DNA of 40,585 nt from JBJTUH01 sp044346175 (GTDB lineage Bacteria; Cyanobacteriota; Vampirovibrionia; Vampirovibrionales; JAJTHC01). This document shows, piece after piece, positions 26,501 to 34,402 of the stretch. Each line of letters starts with the position of its first letter. Position 1 is the first letter of the stretch. The notes under the pieces are model-generated. The model did no database searches. It saw nothing but the letters and a program-made list of their open reading frames with translations, and was not told where the DNA came from. Both the position numbers and the translations under genes were made by a program. The stretch lies in assembly GCA_044346175.1 (NCBI GenBank), contig JBIIZQ010000018.1, forward strand, positions 1-40,585, read 5' to 3'.

Positions 26501-26849
26501 AAATCTGTACAGGTGCAAGGGTCGCTTGTAGACTTTCCAACGGAGGAAGGTTGGTCACTTGAGGCATCCCTTGTGAAGCATCTCTAAAAGGAGCGAATGT
26601 GGTAGGGAAGGTTTTCTTTGGGACAGTCGGCGGGTAGGGTGCTGCAACGCCATCGGAGCCCACCGTTTTGGACTGAAACGCATAACTATCCTTTGTCTCC
26701 TGAAAGTGGGTGGCTGGTTTGGCAGAGGCTTCCTCAGTGGTAGGGTTCTCTGTAGGGGTGTATTGAAGCGTGGCAACGCCTGTTGTCAAAGTCTCAGGAG
26801 GCAATGAAAACGCTTGTCTTTTGAGTGGTAAACCCCAAATCATAAACAA
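23550..26849 (-). CDS. Two-domain M16 (insulinase/pitrilysin-type) metallopeptidase
   Basis: A 1,099-residue protein. The first M16 unit (~120-580) carries the inverted zinc motif H182-L-D-E185-H186 and, ~70 residues later, a Glu-containing helix (EKRNVLAESCERMK) that supplies the third ligand. A second, inactive-type M16 unit (~655-1095) lacks HxxEH but keeps the fold signature (ARLNRFHMVGAW, RTQLGLVYSTHSHYS). The ~70-residue Pro/Thr/Ser linker between them is unusually long, as is the ~110-residue N-terminal extension. No signal peptide is seen. It converges with the metzincin gene and leaves only ~57 bases between stops. The family digests peptides or processes precursors. Confidence 0.85.
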   Translation of the reverse strand: MFMIWGLPLKRQAFSLPPETLTTGVATLQYTPTENPTTEEASAKPATHFQETKDSYAFQSKTVGSDGVAAPYPPTVPKKTFPTTFAPFRDASQGMPQVTNLPPLESLQATLAPVQIFEGKSPADFPLTGWLYPNGHKLFVEQRPETHVVSTRTFVNAGSVLENSILTPQNKTPFDLPSGIAHLDEHLHFVAHANHPTPNAWIKEVEKYGAQPNASTDHEVIQHELTFHQEHLPDMLRLHMEEVLQPVYSPQTLYQEKRNVLAESCERMKAPEVQGQTKLYEMLFQRPHFQTHGLPSDILRITPEDVSKYYQHAYQPQNLTTVISGNVNPKEAANLLAPLVMQNPNRPEGLPEGQATVNKVQQQALRYQQPDGKMQMAVYTDPQLQQAFIQFGFRAPAMTAPKDRAAMECLLTYLGGDSQSPLPAILEERLGLISNLDMEYAPLKKDGSVLFQCYSDPTQVAKASDTFRNTLTQYSQQQLCPILLENVKQRLKTHFSLNQQDVYNATMQMGSEATAGSLEYWLKYPEWIQNVTPEDIQRVAKTYLRPDQFAMVVGLPGKTRGFLPTATFQAPPLVPSNPFHAMSTHKAPVVSPSSQRFQGTLPSDATTETATPLSVVTPTLQPQKSMSSTAPSPDPLSGTQASQAVAQLTTLKNGMKGHLIYQPDAKDCQITFALPIGTNTLPTPLLQPALLNCSPVSRSVQTALAERGIQLSLANEGERMQLVLSGPKGDEMALLGLGYQLLKEPLMDDHVYHMIQNTFQANLRTAESDPDIQLEEKLKQHIFGKTHPFAQTTAQLRQAIMNQPMEDLRKVFQQSVSRPQDITVQVVSAHPIDQQETMLNAAILKNQWQASSPSRLPDSSMQGATLQSTTPLPIPLPPSLEVMNTLDPLPKLANGSALLWKPDARLNRFHMVGAWQAPSLKAEDRLAFMIASRILSGMSGPLFEQLRTQLGLVYSTHSHYSALRDLGVFTISAEVDPNLDTKTKTPKVQQALAHLQDIVTTMAQSPPSPESFERAKKELLLEMRLDAQSAKGLGGLNMAQLSVGQPPETLDMLEEKLMKLTPQEVQRVTQKVFGSPTQSVMAIAGPPEAVSQLPPTVPA

Positions 26850-27239
26850 AACACCTTATTTCTTTTCATGATACAAGCCAATAACGTCATGGCAGAAGGA
26901 GACAAAGCCCCCCTCAAGACGAGTGCTAAAGACACTGTTATAAGGATAAATAAAAAAACCAGACCCTTTTGTGTGGTCGAGCTTGACAATGCAAGCCATG
27001 AAGGTGCGACCATGGATGACCGTTGCAGTATGAGTCAAACCCTTGTATGCCTCTTATGAGACTTGGCATAGGGTATCTAACCCCTCACAAAGACTGCTTA
27101 CTTTATATTGTACTCAAAGCCCCTAAGAAACGGCGTATGCTTTTTGGGTCAACGACCTCTAAAGTTTACAAAAGTTTAAACTTTGTATCAGAACCCCATC
27201 TCAAAGGCTCTCATCACACATGGCTTTAAGACGGACGCA
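26850..27239. other. Intergenic region upstream of the M16 gene
   Basis: No gene seen. It contains a TTGTATCAT box 19 bases before the M16 start (26868-26876, minus) and a compact A/T cluster at 27161-27184 with two AAAGTTT half-sites and a perfect 14-base palindrome at 27171-27184. The cluster could be an operator. Confidence 0.35.
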
Positions 27240-28841
27240 TTACGAGTCTAAGAGACGCTCGGGTAAAGGAGGAGCCTTCAACCAAGGCACAATGCCAAAA
27301 GGGAGTGCCGCTAAAAGAAGGAGTCCTACCACACCAATACTAGGCGTTAAAAAGCCAACTGCTAAAGCGGGAATGGTAGAGGCCACGGAAATAAGCGTAT
27401 ACTGAACCCCCATCACCTTCCCTCGTTTATCTTCAGGGATAAGGGTTTGTAACAAAGCTTGAAGCGGGATAGCCATCAGTGCGGTTGCAAAACCAAGCCA
27501 TACGTTCCACACGCCCACATAGAGCATCCTTGCCGTGAGTTTAGGGAATAAGCCCACTAAATAAGAGGGGGTGTTGAGGTCAGGGAAAAGCCACGGCGTA
27601 AGGGCTAACGCTGAAATAGACCCGCTGAGTAACAAACTCCCGAAATGAATCAATACTCTGCGTTGAGGCCAAGTATATTGTTGGCTTTTTTGAGCAAGCC
27701 AAAAGGCACCAAGCGTCATGCCTACACCACTGAGGGCGATAAAATAACCAAATTTCTGCGACCCTATGGCAGGGTCGGCAAACAACCACTGTTTTGAAAT
27801 CGCAATAAAGAGCAGGGTTAAACCTACAATCATGGCAAAAAGAAGGGCAAGTTGTCCTAGGCTGAAACAAGTCACAGGAGAGCTTTTTAAAAAGGTAATC
27901 CCTTCCCCCATGTCTTGACGGAACTGCTCCCAAGCTTCTCTAAAACTTGCTTTAAGCGGAAGAGGCGTAGTCTCGGTCTCATCCTCTAGGGTGTCATCGT
28001 TGTTGAGAGAAGTACCAGTTTGAGGCGAAGACAAAGCCACCTGAATAAAACGGGTATCTTTTTGAGCATTAAACCCCAGCAGAATGAGACCCCCCACCGT
28101 AAATAGACTGGCAACGGCATAATGCACATGCTCAGGTCGGAATTGACTTAAAAACGTATCCCCTAGTACAAACCCAAACACGATAGAGGCCATCATGGTC
28201 GTGGTAAACAGTGCGTTTGCTTCCATGAGCTGGCTTTCATGTACCACTAATGGAATGGAAGCAGCCTCTGCTGGAACAAAAAATTGCGTAGCCGCCGACT
28301 GAAAAAAGGCGAGGGCATAAATCCATCCTATGTGATGGGTGGCGAGTGTCCAAGGTAAAAAAAGTAAACTCAAGGCACGTAGCATGGTACTAATCACCAA
28401 GGTTGCCCGACGTGACCACCGGTCGACAAACACGCCTGCCACAATGGTCAATGTGACCGCAGGAATCGTAAACGCCATGTAAAGCCCTGTGTTATAGGCT
28501 TCTATCTGAGTCACATCGGCTGAAAATTGTCTTGCAATGGCGGTAATAAAGACGACAAACACAATACGGTCTGCTAATTGACCAAAAATTTGGGCTAACC
28601 AAAGACACATAAAGTTACGATTATGCCAAAGGGGGGCCACCGTTTTAAGGGCATCGTGAGGTAAAAGCGTTTCCGTGTCAGGTTCATCAAAAAGAGACGT
28701 AGCGTTTGGTGCCACCTCGTTCTGAGAGGTTCCAAGCGAGGTTCCGGGCATGGCTTCAAGGGTTTCCTGTGAAGTGGACGGTAACGGCTCTGAGAGAGAA
28801 CTCGTCGCCTTGTTTAAGTCAGAATGAGAAGAAGTCATCAT
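27240..28841 (-). CDS. MFS transporter
   Basis: A 533-residue membrane protein of the major facilitator superfamily. A Ser/Thr/Glu-rich cytoplasmic leader (~1-70) precedes the first helix (NFMCLWLAQIFGQLADRIVFVVF). About 12 helices follow, with the family loop DRWSRRATLV between helices 2 and 3 and a ~60-residue acidic/Pro-rich central loop (~255-300). The residues resemble the MFS_3 or enterobactin-exporter-like group more than sugar symporters, but the substrate is not predictable. It is co-directional with and 12 bases downstream of the nucleotidyltransferase gene, so they are probably one operon. Confidence 0.87.
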   Translation of the reverse strand: MMTSSHSDLNKATSSLSEPLPSTSQETLEAMPGTSLGTSQNEVAPNATSLFDEPDTETLLPHDALKTVAPLWHNRNFMCLWLAQIFGQLADRIVFVVFITAIARQFSADVTQIEAYNTGLYMAFTIPAVTLTIVAGVFVDRWSRRATLVISTMLRALSLLFLPWTLATHHIGWIYALAFFQSAATQFFVPAEAASIPLVVHESQLMEANALFTTTMMASIVFGFVLGDTFLSQFRPEHVHYAVASLFTVGGLILLGFNAQKDTRFIQVALSSPQTGTSLNNDDTLEDETETTPLPLKASFREAWEQFRQDMGEGITFLKSSPVTCFSLGQLALLFAMIVGLTLLFIAISKQWLFADPAIGSQKFGYFIALSGVGMTLGAFWLAQKSQQYTWPQRRVLIHFGSLLLSGSISALALTPWLFPDLNTPSYLVGLFPKLTARMLYVGVWNVWLGFATALMAIPLQALLQTLIPEDKRGKVMGVQYTLISVASTIPALAVGFLTPSIGVVGLLLLAALPFGIVPWLKAPPLPERLLDS

Positions 28842-28853
28842 GGTCGCTACAGT

Positions 28854-30890
28854 CTAGGGTTTCTCTTCAGGACGCATCTTCACCATGAACGGCTTCGTCG
28901 TAGAAGAGGTTAAAGATGCGGGAGATACATTAGAAGCACGTTGTAATATCCGACGTTGATAAGCGGGTTGTTCTGGGTAGGTTTCTAACGCTATGGATTC
29001 TCTTAAGGGGGGCTGAGTGGCTTGGGAAAGGCGTGTTTTTGGGGTTCTGGATGGTTTTAAGGTCAGGTTTGCCGTGAGAGGCGAGGGCATGGCTAATGAA
29101 TCCTGTGAAGGGGTATGGGAGGATGCATCCTCATGAGGGAGAATGGCTAACACAGCCCCCGCCACTTGAGGCGTGTCCTCTTGTAATAAGTGCTGGGTAT
29201 ACGGCCACGCAAGTAAACTATCAGCACCTGTCACAAAATGACACGCCGCTTTTGTATCGGTATGACCACCTTGATGGTATGAAAAAGGCATCGGCAATAA
29301 CCCTCGTAATAGGTGTGCTAACACGTGGTAATATTGCTGAGGTGTACCCACATCAAACCAATAGCCTTCTAAAGGCATGGCAAGCATGAGGTGTTCTGAG
29401 GATAAAAATGCCGGGAATACATCCTTGGCAAAATCAAGAATAGGGGGCACTATTTTCGAGCTACAAACGTTTGAAGTCTCTTTTTCATCCTCAAAACCAA
29501 GTGAGGAACGCTGCTTATGCGTATTAAGCTGAGACAACAACGCATAAACACGAGGCGTTAAAAAATAAATCCCTGTGCTGGCAAGCCTATCAGTACCAGC
29601 CTCTTGCAAGGAAGGTTTTTCTTTAAACGCTACAATTTGTTGTATAGACGTTTGCTGCGTCAAATCAGGATGGGGCGTGACAGCCATAATGCCAAACTGT
29701 GTCACCCAAGCATCAGGAACTTCCTTGCAACCAATGCCCACGCTTAACGTAGGGTACTTTGCATAAGCCTGTGACATCCCTTGTACGAAGGTTCTCAAGT
29801 CAACGTTCGTCACGGTATCCCCTTGCAGAACCAGTAAAGGTGCGTTAGGGTCAAAGCTTGGGTACTCTTCAGGGTGGTGTAGAAGGGTTTTTAACGCCCC
29901 TGCGGTACCTGTAGGGGCTTCTTCAGGAATCGTCACAATCTGAGTACGTAACCCTAAATGTGCGTAGTGTGCTTGTTTTTCTGCAAGAATACGCTGCACA
30001 GAGGCCGCATGTTGGCACGTATTAACAAACAGGGTTTCTACCCCCAAATCAGCAGCTTGGTCAAGTAAATGACCAATCACAGTATTACCTTCCCCAAACG
30101 GCAGAGCAGGTTTGGCAATCCCCATAGTGGTATCGGTCAAAGGAAGGGTTCGTGAGCCTATCCCCGCCCCGAGAATCATGGCTTGTTTGATTGGAATCGG
30201 CGTTGATTTTGATTGAGTTTGCATACAAACAACGGGGTGAGCTTCATGGCGTTTCGCTGAGTGGGGTGGATGTAGGAGCAGTTCCTGTGTTTTGGTATGC
30301 GACTCAATGGCATTAAAAAGCCAAGAGTCAAAAGAAAGTGGTGTTTTTTGAATCCCTGAAGCGGCCTCAAGCAAAGTTACTTCTAAAAAGGGGGTCATGC
30401 ACGGCATGGGTTTAGGCAATGGGTTTGACACAGCGGTGCAAAGTACTTGTGAGGAAGGGTCTTGCACCAAGCTTCGTGCATGCCGCTCACCGATACGAAG
30501 AGAACTGCCTGGGAGAAGCACATACCGCAATTGCGTCCTTGGGTTTTCAACCACAAGGTATAGTCCTCCCTTGCCTAAAAACGCCTCTAATTGGTAAAAA
30601 CACCAAAGCGGCACCCATGCAAGGGCAAGGACATTGCCTTCATAATCTTTCAGCGTCCACTGCCTAAGCAGGGCTTGTGTGCCAAGGGGTGCATCAACCG
30701 TGTGCGTGTCCAGAGACGTTTCAAAGGGCTGAGGAAACGATTGTTCTTCCCAACGCAGGGTGTCTCTCAGTGCAAGTGTAAGTCCTGGTGTGCCAAAACT
30801 AGGACAGTATGCAACCCTAGGCAGTGTTTCCTGCATGGCGGGATGCTTTGCATCTTGAGATTCGGCTGACCATAAAGAAGACATGCTCAT
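28854..30890 (-). CDS. NDP-sugar nucleotidyltransferase with novel N- and C-terminal regions
   Basis: A 678-residue protein. Residues ~232-530 are a nucleotidyltransferase of the glucose-1-P thymidylyl/mannose-1-P guanylyl type: GAGIGSRTLPLTDTTMGIAKPALPFG is the nucleotide-binding loop and pyrophosphorylase signature, followed by LVLQGDTVTNVDLR and a late EGYWFDVGTPQQYY. The first ~230 residues, with a hydrophobic WVPLWCFYQLEAFL segment, and the last ~110 Pro/Thr/Ser-rich residues are not part of standard enzymes. The sequence GAGIGSR replaces the common GGxGTR; still compatible with activity. The longest frame starts with GTG at 30896; the ATG at 30890 is preferred. The MFS gene follows after 12 bases. 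It probably makes an activated sugar for envelope polysaccharide. Confidence 0.85.
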   Translation of the reverse strand: MSMSSLWSAESQDAKHPAMQETLPRVAYCPSFGTPGLTLALRDTLRWEEQSFPQPFETSLDTHTVDAPLGTQALLRQWTLKDYEGNVLALAWVPLWCFYQLEAFLGKGGLYLVVENPRTQLRYVLLPGSSLRIGERHARSLVQDPSSQVLCTAVSNPLPKPMPCMTPFLEVTLLEAASGIQKTPLSFDSWLFNAIESHTKTQELLLHPPHSAKRHEAHPVVCMQTQSKSTPIPIKQAMILGAGIGSRTLPLTDTTMGIAKPALPFGEGNTVIGHLLDQAADLGVETLFVNTCQHAASVQRILAEKQAHYAHLGLRTQIVTIPEEAPTGTAGALKTLLHHPEEYPSFDPNAPLLVLQGDTVTNVDLRTFVQGMSQAYAKYPTLSVGIGCKEVPDAWVTQFGIMAVTPHPDLTQQTSIQQIVAFKEKPSLQEAGTDRLASTGIYFLTPRVYALLSQLNTHKQRSSLGFEDEKETSNVCSSKIVPPILDFAKDVFPAFLSSEHLMLAMPLEGYWFDVGTPQQYYHVLAHLLRGLLPMPFSYHQGGHTDTKAACHFVTGADSLLAWPYTQHLLQEDTPQVAGAVLAILPHEDASSHTPSQDSLAMPSPLTANLTLKPSRTPKTRLSQATQPPLRESIALETYPEQPAYQRRILQRASNVSPASLTSSTTKPFMVKMRPEEKP

Positions 30891-31255
30891 TGACACGACG
30901 TTCTACCAACGCAAAGCAATCGATACAGGATACAGGCTCACAGAAAAAGAATACAGGTTCAGTTGCACGGCATCACAAGGAAAATTTGGACACTATAACC
31001 CACTGGTTTTTCACTATACCATAATTATAAATCAAATGATAAACCAGATATGGGCAAGACACAGAGAGGTTACTGGGAAAACTACCCCGCCTAATGGAGT
31101 GTTAGGCTTCTTGCTTACTACCTCGATGCTGTACATCATTGGAGTAAAATTCTTTAGATTCAGCCGTGTTTTTTGTGTCGGTGTGCCAATGCTTTTGCGG
31201 ATGAGATGAGCGGATAAGATGAAATAATGAACGCAATATCTCTAGCAATGCTCGC
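30891..31255. other. Intergenic region with a small hairpin
   Basis: No gene seen. GCCTAA (31089-31094) and TTAGGC (31102-31107) form a short hairpin that may terminate the leftward gene ending at 31256. Three TACAGG copies lie within about 40 bases near 30922-30958. Otherwise only shadow frames are visible. Confidence 0.3.
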
Positions 31256-31723
31256 TTATCGCCAAGGCGTAACCCCAAGAGACTCCGTGAGTAAGCTTTG
31301 GAGTCGGGTTTGAAAGGATGAAAACAAACCAGTAGCCCAACCATTAAGCTGCTCCAGTGGCAAGGTACCCTCTGTATGAACATCATGACCAGCCAGCAAG
31401 GCCTGAGACTCAGGCGAGAGGGTTTGCAGTGAAGGATTTAACCCATTGAGAAACTTGCGTGCTTGCGTATCATTTGAGAAAGCATCCACCAAACCGCTAC
31501 GACTAAACGTGACGGATTGTCGTGTGCTACTAGAAGCACTAGGCTCAGCAGCGGTGGTGTTCACGTTTGAGCGTCCACTGTTTAAAGGGGTTAACCCTTG
31601 TGCATAGCCCGTATTTAAAACCCCAATACTTGTAGGATAATACACGTAAGCAGTCGCTCGGCGGTCACGGGTGGTGCTGCCATCCACTATCTTTCGTCCA
31701 AATCGTGTGTAAGAAGTTTCCAT
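31256..31723 (-). CDS. Hypothetical protein, Ser/Thr-rich
   Basis: A 155-residue protein that I do not recognise. No signal peptide or membrane helix is seen. Residues ~1-40 (YTRFGRKIVDGSTTRDRRATAY) are basic, 45-75 are Ser/Thr/Asn-rich and likely disordered, and 80-150 are amphipathic and helical (LVDAFSNDTQARKFLNGL, then QTRLQSLLTESLG). ATG at 31723 or TTG at 31726 could start it; AAGGAT upstream is better spaced for the TTG. An HLR1-like double site lies about 155 bases upstream, matching the one at minD. It is probably a real lineage-specific gene because the frame is long and isolated. Confidence 0.5.
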   Translation of the reverse strand: METSYTRFGRKIVDGSTTRDRRATAYVYYPTSIGVLNTGYAQGLTPLNSGRSNVNTTAAEPSASSSTRQSVTFSRSGLVDAFSNDTQARKFLNGLNPSLQTLSPESQALLAGHDVHTEGTLPLEQLNGWATGLFSSFQTRLQSLLTESLGVTPWR

Positions 31724-32476
31724 CAATGCAGATTATCCTTAAGCTGTGGGTAGATGGTGTGACGACTCCCCCAAACGATAACGCTTTTCTTGTAAAAAGG
31801 GGATACTACCCAGTGTGTTCGTACGTGCTACATCCACCCTTGAAAAGCGCTTTACAATCTCCCCTAAGTGTGTGGCATCTTATTGTAAAGAGTTGTAACA
31901 AAATACCTAGCCCATTAAACCTGTATTTTTCTGAGTCAAGTGCCTCAAAGGAGTCTTTTATTTTTAAAAATCAGGGGTATTTTAAGGAGAAAAAACATGT
32001 ACTATAAAACCCTTATTTAGCTTCATTAAAAGGCAATGCTTTACATTAGATTGTAATAACCTCATGAACCATACCATGTGCCATAAGCGTCATACTTCAT
32101 GGAGAGACTACTTTTTGCTCACAGTGGCAACCGCTTTTAAACCACCTTGGCATGTATGGCATGATATTGCATTATGCACCAACATGCCTTATATTGGTTA
32201 TTGTGCTTACTACAATAAGGACTCACCGTTTCCGCCCAAAGTTTTCGCAAGTTTGCTTGATGACTTTTAGCACAAGCGTGTATCCACCATGTGTTTATCC
32301 CCTAAGCTAGGTCTGTTTCTTCATACCAAAGAAAGATGCACCCCTCTTAGGTTTATGGTTCGTTGTCAATTTTGATGACTATCACGGTATTTTTGGGATG
32401 TCCCTTGATATAAGGACACCCTTTCATAAGCTTTTTTGCATCTTTCGCCCCTTTTTCGTTGTGATTGCAAGGTGTT
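31724..32476. other. Long A+T-rich intergenic region between divergent genes
   Basis: About 750 bases without a convincing gene. It contains the HLR1-like site (31877-31901). It also holds a strong AAGGAG ribosome site 7 bases before an ATG (31997) that opens only a seven-codon frame (MYYKTLI, stop at 32018-32020), a possible micropeptide or leader. Further TTGTAAT- and TTTACAT-type words lie near 32040-32056. Confidence 0.35.
31877..31901 (-). promoter_or_regulatory. Second HLR1/WalR-like direct repeat
   Basis: On the minus strand there are GTTACAAC and TTTACAAT half-sites spaced by two bases, again with 10-base periodicity and one departure from the RpaB consensus. It is nearly identical to the minD-upstream copy over 22 bases and lies ~155 bases before the gene starting at 31723. 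Confidence 0.4.
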
Positions 32477-34402
32477 ATGACAAGTATCTCTTCTCTTCGT
32501 AAGGTTGGTCAGCAGTCGGCATATCAGGTCCTCAGTGCGATGGACCAAAAGAGTATGCTCCCCATTTTTATGCGTGACTGTGTCGACAATGTACGTCGGG
32601 TTGCTATCACGAAAGCGTGGAATCCTACCGCAGGTGAGGAGCTTTTCAGAACCGAATGGGTGACTGCTTTTGTGTGGGGCTGGGGGGTCAATCTTGCGAA
32701 TAAAGCTTGGGATAAGGCTTTCAAATTGACAGGTCTCAAGCATTCCTCACATCTTGGTTGGGAGGACCTTAAATCTCTTTTTGGCAATATTAACCCTAAA
32801 GGCTTTGCAAGTCGTTCTTTACAATTTCACACGTCACCGCAAGCACAGTTTTTACACAGCCTTACGCCTGAGGCATTGGCATCGCTTGCCCCGTCTCCTG
32901 AAGTGGCACAGCAAGTATCCCCCCTTCTCAACGACTTAAAAACAGGGAACATGCTCCCACATTTAAAGCACTACGGTGCAAAAGTGGCTTTTACCATGAT
33001 GGCTCCCTCCCTCTTTATTGGTGTCGGGATGCCTTTCCTGAATCATTACTACACAGAAGAGAAGCGTAAGAAAATCCTAGCAACGACAACCACTTCTCCA
33101 AATGCGTTATCCAAAGCACATACCCCCATCACGGGTTCGGGTAAAGGATTAGGGACAAGTGCCAAAAATACTTTTCCTGAAACATCGGTTATTTTCTCGC
33201 CTGAAATTAACTCCCCCTTTGCCAAACAACCGCTTGAGTATTCTCAAGCACCCACCCCAACCGCCTCTGCTAAAATACCTGTAGTGCAAGGCTCCGACGC
33301 ATCTACGCAAAGCCATCCCCAAGCTTCTACCAAAGTCAATCTTGTGGTATCTCCTCTCCCTAAGACGGGTCTGCCATCTTCTAGCATCAACGAACCACAA
33401 ACCCTAAAGACAGAACCCGCTACACGTTTTGGGAGTGCAGCCCCCCTACAATCGGCACTATCTTTTGCGTTTACGGAAAGGGGTCAAACGCTTATCGGCG
33501 TAGATGCCCCTATTTCACTGGGACGTGTTTTTACTTCTCGTGACCCATCAGAGGCTGCCATTTGGGGCTTACGTGAGGGGCTATTTTTAGTCATGCAATT
33601 TTTCGGGGCTGACTTGATTCAAAATAAGCTCACTGAGTTTCTATCCAAACGCCAAGCACCTTACACCGCCCAACGGTTTGAAACCCTCCACACGCTTAAA
33701 CAGGCTCTTGCTCAACATGAGACCCATGGCGTTGCCGATACCCAATGGCAACAACGCTTAACCCAAGGCTGGGATACTTTGGCGGACTCTCTTAAAGCCA
33801 CACCCAACAAAGCGGCATGGCATCCTGAGGAGGAACTCGCCCTTGTGAAAGATATTTACCACTATTTTTCACCTCAAAACCGTATGGCTCGTATGCAAAA
33901 ACCCAATGCTCTTTTTGATATGGCCGCGCATCTCGGGCATATTCCTGTTTACAAGGCGAGTCCTGAAAAACTTTTTCCGCCTCACCAGTTAGAGTACGTG
34001 CGTTCAAAAGCATCCCAATATATCGGGGGTGATTTGAAGCAAGTGGCTTTAACCCACCGTCCTTTGGTGGACTTAACCCACGTGGCGGGTGCAAAACTCG
34101 ACCAAAAAATTGCGACGGATAGTATCCTTGAACTTGCAAAGCTCCTTCAAGAGACCTCTCAAAAGGCACTACCTCTCATCAAGCAAGAGTTAAATAGCTC
34201 CTACAAATACAAAGCGGTGGCACTGGCTGCTGGCAATATTTCAAGTTATTTGGTCTTGGCTGAACTTATGCCTAGAGCCCAGCAGTGGCTTTCATACCTC
34301 ATTCGTGGTGATAAGTCAGCACCAGGGATTCCTACCGAATTACAAACACATCATAAACCAGGTGCAGTATCCTCTCAAACACAAGCAGCCCCTGTCTCTT
34401 AA
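32477..34402 (+). CDS. Hypothetical membrane-associated protein, possibly duplicated
   Basis: A 641-residue protein that I do not recognise. It seems to have two related halves. The first has an amphipathic aromatic segment (EELFRTEWVTAFVWGWGVNLANKAWDKAF) and ends in a hydrophobic helix (TMMAPSLFIGVGMPFLNHYY). The second has WGLREGLFLVMQFFGADLIQNKLTEF and ends in AGNISSYLVLAELMPRAQQWLSYL. A Pro/Ser/Thr linker of ~120 residues joins them. Both halves include a hydrophobic helix, suggesting membrane insertion or a pore, but this is speculation. ATG at 32477 is preceded closely by AAGGTG; a TTG at 32465 is the longer alternative. A structured intergenic RNA candidate begins 14 bases after the stop. 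Confidence 0.6.
   Translation: MTSISSLRKVGQQSAYQVLSAMDQKSMLPIFMRDCVDNVRRVAITKAWNPTAGEELFRTEWVTAFVWGWGVNLANKAWDKAFKLTGLKHSSHLGWEDLKSLFGNINPKGFASRSLQFHTSPQAQFLHSLTPEALASLAPSPEVAQQVSPLLNDLKTGNMLPHLKHYGAKVAFTMMAPSLFIGVGMPFLNHYYTEEKRKKILATTTTSPNALSKAHTPITGSGKGLGTSAKNTFPETSVIFSPEINSPFAKQPLEYSQAPTPTASAKIPVVQGSDASTQSHPQASTKVNLVVSPLPKTGLPSSSINEPQTLKTEPATRFGSAAPLQSALSFAFTERGQTLIGVDAPISLGRVFTSRDPSEAAIWGLREGLFLVMQFFGADLIQNKLTEFLSKRQAPYTAQRFETLHTLKQALAQHETHGVADTQWQQRLTQGWDTLADSLKATPNKAAWHPEEELALVKDIYHYFSPQNRMARMQKPNALFDMAAHLGHIPVYKASPEKLFPPHQLEYVRSKASQYIGGDLKQVALTHRPLVDLTHVAGAKLDQKIATDSILELAKLLQETSQKALPLIKQELNSSYKYKAVALAAGNISSYLVLAELMPRAQQWLSYLIRGDKSAPGIPTELQTHHKPGAVSSQTQAAPVS

Noticed and set aside
32064..32270. 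68-residue frame in the 31.7-32.5 kb gap
   Set aside because: No ribosome site, unusual aromatic/His-rich composition and no context support.
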